Shown: one piece after another, positions 56,543 through 64,000 of the stretch
Numbering within the stretch: the first letter of the stretch is position 1
How the letters are laid out: every line of letters begins with the position of its first letter
Origin: Zerene cesonia
Lineage: Eukaryota; Arthropoda; Insecta; Lepidoptera; Pieridae
Assembly: GCF_012273895.1 (NCBI RefSeq)
Contig: NC_052112.1
Span: 8,594,102-8,658,101 of the forward strand
Length of the DNA stretch: 64,000 nucleotides
Reading direction: 5' to 3'
The notes under the pieces: generated by a model
The model's input: the letters and a program-made list of their open reading frames with translations, nothing else
The model's database searches: none
What the model was told of the DNA's origin: nothing
Translations under genes and position numbers: made by a program

Positions 56543-56720
56543 AATATATATAAATCTCGTGTCGCAATGTTTGTCCTCAATGGACTCCTAAACCACTTAA
56601 CCGATTATAATAAAATTCGCACACCATGTGCAGTTCGATCCAGCTTGAGAGATAGGATAGTTTATATTATTTCAATTACGATAAATCACTACCCGGGCGG
56701 AGACGGGGCGTGCAGCTAGT
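56543..56720 (+). mobile_element. Helitron-like repeat, family Z
   Basis: It runs from TCTTAATATATATAAATCTCG to GGAGACGGGGCGTGCAGCTAG|T. It is the closest relative of 39504. Confidence 0.65.
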
Positions 56721-57079
56721 AGTTATATATATACATAGACACGGAAAGCGACTTTGCTTTATACTATGTAGTGACAGAACTGATATCACAGTTTCATGAA
56801 AGTAATACAGCATTTAAATGGGACATGGGAGGCACCAGCTTTCAAATAAAAAAACATCATAAAAATTGGTTCACCCAGCAATAAAGTTATGAGGTAACAA
56901 AAACAAACACAGTTGTATTGATTTTTAAAAAACCGGATGAAAAACGCTTTTATAAAATAACACACACACAAGGTGTCTGGTGGAGACATAAAAGGTGTCT
57001 GGGAAAAATCGCTTCACAGAGACAAGAACACTTCTGTTAATTTACGTTTACTTCCATTGTTTTCTTTGATATTTGTAAT

Positions 57080-57175
57080 GCGTGCTGGTGGGTCGTTTGA
57101 GGATAACCGACAACCACCGCTCATGATCATGCCTATAGCTCCGGTGTTAGCTGGCCCAATTCATGCCAAAGCATG
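57080..57175 (+). mobile_element. Metulj-like SINE, head and tail joined
   Basis: The head GCTGGTGGGTCGTTTGAGGAT, CAACCACCGCTCATGATCATG is fused directly to the tail GCTCCGGTGTTAGCTGGCCCA, ATTCATGCCAAAGCATG. The middle is deleted. Confidence 0.6.
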
Positions 57176-57617
57176 ATAGCCTTACACTTGAAAATTCTAG
57201 CAATGTCCATTAAAATACAGACCCATTGGAGCATTAATCCGTGGACACAAACCACCTGAGCAGTCGGATACATAGACGAAACGTATACTCAGTCTTTTTC
57301 AATTCCTCTTTTATAATATGTACGTATGAATATTACGTATTAAATACTACATACATATTTATGAACTTTTTTAAACTACCACCGATTTAGAATGTCATTA
57401 ATATGAAAGTCATCTTTTATTAGCTTTACGAAGAACATTTGTTTAAAAAATATTAAAGTTTGCCATAATAGATGTGTCTCCCACACAATATTGGTTTCAA
57501 TTCTTGTAACGCCTACACGCATCAGTTTTTTTGGAGGTGTATAAAATAATGTCAATTCGTCGATCTTGTTCTATTTTCAAATTTCGAATAAAATAAGTGG
57601 ACAATCCTTCAGAGGAG

Positions 57618-57662
57618 GCATGTGTCCCAGCAGTGGGAACATATAGGCTGATGATGATGAAG
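57618..57662 (+). mobile_element. GATGAT-tail SINE (family G), 3' end only
   Basis: GGCATGTGTCCCAGCAGTGGG, AACATATAGGCTGATGATGATG. Confidence 0.65.
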
Positions 57663-60600
57663 TGGACAATGATAAGTGGCAAACAGATCATGCCACTATG
57701 AAATAATATTTTTGAAAGAAGAATAAATATGAGAAAAATATAATGATATTCTTTACTGCACTTGTAGCCATCAACAGGTTTTTATTTCCTTCTGATATAA
57801 TAATATCTGAAACTCATACAATCGTTAAGGTGTTTCATAAGCATGGTGGTTTGGAAGGTCACCACTGATCAAACCATCAATAGAACTGCAGCAACGGTCC
57901 GGGCGATATGATTAACGAAATTTGAACCTGATTAGTGGATCATTATTCTTATGATAATAGTATATGTAGTTACCTATACATGCAGAAAAAGCGGGTGGGG
58001 TAAAACCTAGAGATTATAATATTGAAATGTCTGTCATGAGAAAAATAATTGTAATACGGGGTTTTTAATTTATACTATGCAGTATACAGCTTTGCTTATT
58101 AACAGTATTTATTACTTTATTTCACACACTGTATGTGTGTGTTTCACATATACACACACACACAAATGAATGCAAGTACAACTGTCCAAAATATTCCGCA
58201 TGACTGAGAAATATGAAACTTCGGTGTGCAAGTTAAAACAACAAAAACACAGTGAGGGGAAGTTTTGTTCTTTTACAAGCTGACATGTGCCTGGCCTAAT
58301 TGTACTCCTCAATGTTCAATATATTTGTTACTACGTCGTTATTATGGGGTATTTCTATTAGCACAGTTTGTGATGGGAAAATTTCGTACTATATTTTGTA
58401 TGTCAATTGTGTTTATCGTAAATGTGATGATAATTAATCAATCCATTAAACGTTATTCTCATATTCTTACAATTATAGGTGCATCAAAAGGAATTAATTG
58501 TAATATTTTTCGTTAAACATTTATCGACAATATCAAAGAATTAACTACTTAATGAAATTTAATTAACATTACTAACATTCGTATTTGCTATTTTGATTAA
58601 TTTAGAATTAGAATTTAATTTTAAATCGCGTTAACCTCACTGAGTTTTTTTTTTTTAGAGGAATAATCACAAGCACAGATAAATAAAAAGTACGTTACCA
58701 TTATTGTATTCCTTTTTTAAATTTCACTATCACGACACTAAGGCTCCTGACCAATTCATATGACCCACTTGTTCATAACCCGTACGTTCAAATGAGAGTG
58801 CTACCATTATAAAATTTAGCGTTATCACCATATCATTCCGTCTCTCTCCAAATCCAGATGTCGAAACGAGATGGATGTAAACAATGACTGCTCCCTTAGT
58901 CCTATCAGAGATTACGAATGAATAGAAACTTCGTGTTTAATTCTTATCAGTGATAATGAATTAGTAATTTTGATATTATTTTTGTGCCTTGCATAATGTT
59001 TGATTAAATTTTATTAAACAAATTCTGATATAAGGTATGTTATAGGTAATTTTAAAACAATAAATGTATATCTTCTCCAGTTATAAATACTTGAGATAGA
59101 TTGAATTTATGAATTAGTTGATAAATTATAAAAACAATTTGAACCGAATCCAAAACTACTCAAAATCGGAAACAAAATTACTATTAGCGCTACCTATCCA
59201 TCTATTTGAATTCGGTGCCAACCAAGTTAAGAACGCAGTGAGTAAGTAGGTGTGTTGCAATTTTACTAATTGTGAAACTGTGTAGTAAGCAGATAGTATG
59301 TATCTTTCAACTACTCCCATACATCCAATGAATCAAACATACAATATTTGTATATGTTTTTTAAAATGTACACGTTGGTATATTAATATTGTCTTATTAC
59401 TCAATAGTAAAAAGATAATATTACAAAGAATACAGAGTTAAAAAATTTTCACCTTTTATATTACAAGGTGCATTATTGTAGATAGTCATGGATTCTACTG
59501 GATTAAGATAAACAATTTTCAATCCTAATAAAGTCGGAGCGGACTGCTTATTGAGTTATCAAGAAGAACCGTCGGAATACATTTTTTTGCAAACAAGGCT
59601 TTTATAGCATTTTTCTGTCTTATTTGCTTGAATAGATAAGGTATTGCAACGTAGCTATCACGCTAGTATGATACTGTTTCTATAGGTAAATGATTTTTAC
59701 AATATAAACACTTTTTGAGATATTTATTAATAGAACATCGAAAATTAACGAATATAGACGCCATTAATTAAAAAAATCAAAAAGGAGGTTTAGATTTACG
59801 ACTGTTTATTAGATATTTTGTACTGTGGAAATTTTTTGAAGGATATAGATGCAGTTTTGTTTCGTGTAGTTTAAATCGGATATGGATACTTTCATTTATT
59901 TTTAATGAAATAATAGGTTTTTTAAGATTCCACTGCGTTTTCCACATAAATAATTTGTACCTAATAATTCGCGGAGACCCATCGATATAATAATTTTTTC
60001 TTGTGATTTTACGCGAGTATCATACATTTGTATGTGAGAGACATTTTTAAGGAATATCTATCTTGACTGTGAATATTCACCCGTGTAGACTGGTCAGTCT
60101 TTAAAATCCGTAAATAATTCTTTAATTCCTAAATAGCACAACCCGACTCCCTTCACATTTCCTCCATTCCTCATAAATCATTTGATCAATATTAAGTAAT
60201 TTCTCTTTATTTAAACTTCCATTTCATAACTCCAGTATTTGGCCAACACGGTCAACAGTGCTTGTTAAAAGCAACCTAACCATGTGACCTGCGCCTGACG
60301 TGAATTTAAATTCCATTACACCTTCACTTTATTATCCCGAATCATAATATGTGCAACTTCATTGTATATTTCAATGTTAGTGCACGCATATTTCTTTGCG
60401 ATGTTTGAATGAAAGTGTACTAGGATTTGGTGTTTGGGAAATCTTTTTATTTTGTGTGTTAGGAATATTGCGTATTTATGATGTCCGTGGATTAAAACAA
60501 GCTTTTTAACTTGTATTAATTTAAAATTTGAAGCAATGTTTCGTAAGGTTTTCTATCTGGTACCTATATTTATGTTTCATTTCACGTTAATCCTCATTTT

Positions 60601-61244
60601 ACTTGTTTCCTAGTATTAATAATACGTAAATGTATTTGTTTGTCTCTCTTTCACGACACGTTCGATCGATTTTATTACCTGATTGTTCTGTGCTTTTGTT
60701 TCATTGTATTTTATTATCTTTAAAATAAAGGCTCTGTTGCCATAACATTGCCGTTTGAAATTTATGCAATATTTACCATTATCTGTATTTATATATTATT
60801 GCAATTTGTACCATTATCTGTCCACATAAAGTATTCATTCTAAAATGAAAATATAGTATGAAACTGGTGAACCTCGTCAATGACCCCAAATGGTATTCGT
60901 CATCGCTTTTGATGAGTGCGCGTTAGCAGAGTACGTTAAGCGTAAAACAATCAGAAATTCCCATCCACTCGCAGTATCACTGACTAATTACGCTTTGGTC
61001 AAACGACAAAAAACATGAGAGTCACGAAAATTGATAGACCACGTCGCGTTACAACGACCCGCTTCGACCCAGTCATATGCAGTTGTATGATTATTCATTA
61101 GTCATAGTGGACGTATATGTACTTTTAATGTAGGGCGAATATATGAAACGAATATTTAAACTCAAATTGTATTAAAATTATAGTTTTATAGTTTTGGAAC
61201 GCTATATATATGGGAAATTTTTGAAGAATAGAAAAAAATTGGTT
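57663..61244. other. No gene or recognisable repeat seen
   Basis: AT-rich DNA with only chance frames. A GT/CA stretch at 58125-58165 (CACACACTGTATGTGTGTG then ATACACACACACACA) can fold into a hairpin. No splice-consistent exon series was found on either strand, so this may be intergenic or part of a long first intron of the CAP gene. Confidence 0.45.
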
Positions 61245-61364
61245 TCGTGACCGTCGACCCCGTTACCACGCTCGCTGTAAAGTGTTTGAAAAGTTGGGTT
61301 AGTAATATAATGAATAAATCGCGTTTAAAATCTTTAAGTTAAAAAGTCTTTAATTTCTAAACTT
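61245..61364 (+). repeat. Half copy of the foldback element
   Basis: Loop and right arm only: GTTACCACGCTCGCTGTAAAG, TGTTTGAAAAGTTGGGTTAG, AATATAATGAATAAATCGCG, AGTCTTTAATTTCTAAA. Confidence 0.7.
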
Positions 61365-63930
61365 GTTTCTTATTGCCCCTACATTTAGTTTATACAAAGG
61401 AGAATGCAATTTCAAAAAGTAGTTCATACAAAATGCACAGACCAACATTTCAGTCGAATATATTTGTTTCTATACACTATGATTCATTCTATCATAGTGT
61501 GATGGCAAGCAAATCTGTTATGACAGAAGAGACGCTTACAGAATTGAATATTATATGAACTTTTGAGAACATTACAACTTCTATATCCTACATATAGAAG
61601 TTGTCTAAACGAAGGGAACTTTTTAGTACTTTTTTATATTTCCTCTTACTTGATACTATTGTATTTTTTATTTGATGTTAGGATATTTTGTAATACAATC
61701 CTTTGTAAGGGAATTAAAGAGCGATTATTTTTCATTTTTAACAGTGTGCTGGTGACTTCATGAGCTATAATCATTGTTCATTCGACGATCTTAGGAATAT
61801 TTTTATTTTTATAATGTCCATTAACTATATATCGTCCATTTGAAAGCTTGATTTTTAAAATGATTTTGAATAATAATTCTCATACGTTTAGATGGTTTTT
61901 ACTAATACCATAAATACGAAAGTTTGTGCGTTGACTTGTTTGTCTATTATTTCGCAACGGAGCGATTTTATGATACGATGTTTGTATCTTGAAATAGTTA
62001 GAAGACTAGAGAATGAGGATGATTATTTTTTGCCACAACAAAGCACCTCATGTCCATGCAAATTTCCTTGGACTATACAAGCGAAGACCTAGAGAAAAGC
62101 TAGTTTTTCATATATACAAGCACATTTTGATATAATTCGTCTGTCATAAGTAAGCTAACGAAATGCAAACTTTATGACCAACAAAATCCACTATTTTTTC
62201 TGTGGCAATTGCATCGTTCACGCCTTATCACGGCCATGATAAAGACGTAAGATAAGCCAAAAGTTACGTCAATTGCACAATAAAATAATGTAGTTAGTTA
62301 CCTATATATTCGTTAGTATGAATGACGTTAATTTATAACCGACTGCGACAGATGAGTAATGTTTTTTCGAGCGAATGTTATATATGTTACGCTCAAAGAC
62401 CGAGAATGCTGAATGAGCGAAGAAATAGTTCATAACGCGTTGTGTTTTCTGTAAAAGAGCCACATCACGAATTTCGTGTTGTGGCTATAAAGAAATGTCA
62501 GAACACAGTCTGTTCATTTATCGATATACCTATTATAGGCTGGTTTATTATAACATTTACATACGACCATTCTCAAACCTTTCATCATTCAACTATGTTT
62601 CTAATAAATGCATTTTCAGATTATCATATGATAGAAGAATTCGGTGTTATTTCGTAAGATTTTTCTAAGAATACCGGTAATTAATATTATTAAGAAATAA
62701 GTTGAATATACATATTGTACGAGTTTCATTCAAATTAAGATTCATAATAGCGGTAAGACATTATAAAATTATTTGCTCGTGGTACTCCATATGTACTATC
62801 TATGTCATCCGAGTGATCTTTACTGATGAGGATGTTGCTTCTAATCGTGACAGAATTTTTGAAAACGGTTCAGTAGTTTTTGTGTGCAAATACAACAAAC
62901 ATAGATACAAATGCATAAATGGTTTATGTGTATAATATCACTTTAGACTTGTATAATTGCAATAAACTATCAAGTGAAGGTTCATCTTGGAAAATAAAAT
63001 GGAAAATCTTATACTCGTAAGACTCACGCAAAATACCAAGAAGTCATCCAGTCATATCAAAACTTGCTATTCACACTAAAGCAATTCTCAAAACTCCCTC
63101 ACACACACTACTACAATATAAACAATGCTTACAATTTTAGAACATCCAGGCATCAAACATGGCGTCTTCATTGTAAAAAAAAAACACAAAACAACGTTAT
63201 ATTACAGCTATTTCACTAAACACTTCGCGCAGCGCATCTTAGCACACGCGATATTTTAATCAATGATAAGAAAAGTCTGTTTGACCTAAAAATATACAAC
63301 GCCTTTATCTACTAACTGAATTTACTTTGCCTATATCTTTTTCACTTTGTACCGGTTACACGCACAAAACTGTTGTAGCGTTTTATTTGACGTGACTGGA
63401 GTTGAGATGATAGTAATTTAATTGAACATGTTTTTATGAAGTTTTTACTATCGCAATATACTTATTATCATGTATTTGTTTGGTTGGTTATTATCATATA
63501 CTGGTGGAATTGGCTGATTAATTAAAAACACTTTTAATTAGAGAGAGAAAAATTCGAAATTGAAAAATGACATTGCGAGGCAGTTTAATTTGTTCTTAAA
63601 ATAAAACCAATTTTGACATCAACTGTTTTGAACAAAATTAATTTGATTATTTGTATTTAAAAAAAGTGTTTAAGAAGCAGTAAATAAAGTCTAGGTTGAT
63701 AAGCAAGATTGCATGCATTATGAATTCTTAAAATAATGAAAAATGTGTATTATAACTATACCAACATAATTATGCTATTTTCTTAAATTCAAGTAGTTTT
63801 CCAATTTAATTTGCACTATAAACTATTTCGTTTTTTTTATCTAAGGTAGATCTTTATTAAATATATTAAATATTTAAATGACGCTCCTCCAATATTCGGA
63901 ATAAAAATTAGGCGCCAAAAAATAAATTTC
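61365..63930. other. No gene seen; small hairpin at 61567
   Basis: Only short chance frames. At 61573-61604 the arms CAACTTCTATAT and ATATAGAAGTTG flank a five-base spacer. No known repeat family was recognised. Confidence 0.45.
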
Positions 63931-63936
63931 AAAATA

Positions 63937-64000
63937 TATATAAAAGTGAGCGTTGCAATCTTCCTATCGCTCCAGCTCTTAGCTTACGCCACACCATGCC
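63937..64000 (+). promoter_or_regulatory. Possible TATA promoter and gene start cut by the window edge
   Basis: TATATAAAAG at 63937-63946 is a strong TATA-box match. A pyrimidine-containing stretch (ATCTTCCTATCGCTCCAGCTC) lies 15 to 35 bases downstream, where a start site would fall, and an ATG (63996) closes the window. Alternatively, an acceptor-like AAAAG at 63942-63946 opens a frame reading SVAIFLSLQLLAYATPC, which looks like the hydrophobic core and cleavage region of a signal peptide; this would be a second coding exon of a secreted protein. The two readings exclude each other and both need the sequence beyond 64000. Confidence 0.35.

Overview
The window is AT-rich animal nuclear DNA, almost certainly from a moth or butterfly (Lepidoptera). 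The genes are split into short exons with GT-AG introns. The DNA between and inside them is packed with lepidopteran repeats: MINE-1-type non-autonomous Helitrons (5' TCCTACTAATATTATAAATG, a GTGTGTGTG tract inside, and a 3' GC hairpin ending in CTAG), a Metulj-like SINE, two tRNA-headed SINE families, and an RTE-type LINE. No bacterial, viral, plasmid or CRISPR feature was seen.

All five protein genes I can support lie on the minus strand. (1) 2791-7610 and 8063-13598 are a head-to-tail pair of secreted inosine-uridine-type nucleoside hydrolases. Each has eight exons with matching boundaries and only about 450 bp separates them. The upstream copy (NH1) keeps most of the family signature. The downstream copy (NH2) has lost an active-site Asn and the late calcium-binding Asp, and carries a 37-residue Asp/His-only tail. 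(2) 20724-32363 (gene A) and 37516-48519 (gene B) are two related secreted or membrane proteins of a family I do not recognise. Each has 12 to 14 exons, several of only 9 to 44 bases, spread over 11 to 12 kb. Their exons 3 and 4 are clearly homologous; the rest has diverged. A third, broken copy of the shared exon lies in an intron of gene A. (3) 49962-51035 is the terminal exon of a double-CAP-domain protein of the GAPR-1 type.

Between the genes: 13.6-20.7 kb holds an internally deleted RTE LINE and SINEs; 32.4-37.5 kb holds SINEs, a Helitron and foldback elements; 51-64 kb appears free of recognisable coding sequence except for a possible gene start at the last 60 bases on the plus strand. 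A tRNA-like locus with intact Pol III boxes lies in an intron of gene B.

The layout suggests two independent local gene duplications (nucleoside hydrolases and microexon genes), each followed by strong divergence of one copy. Exon structures were built by hand from open frames, splice sites and phase. Those of NH1 and NH2 are consistent throughout. Gene A is consistent throughout but its last exon is inferred. Gene B has one unresolved junction and an uncertain 3' end.
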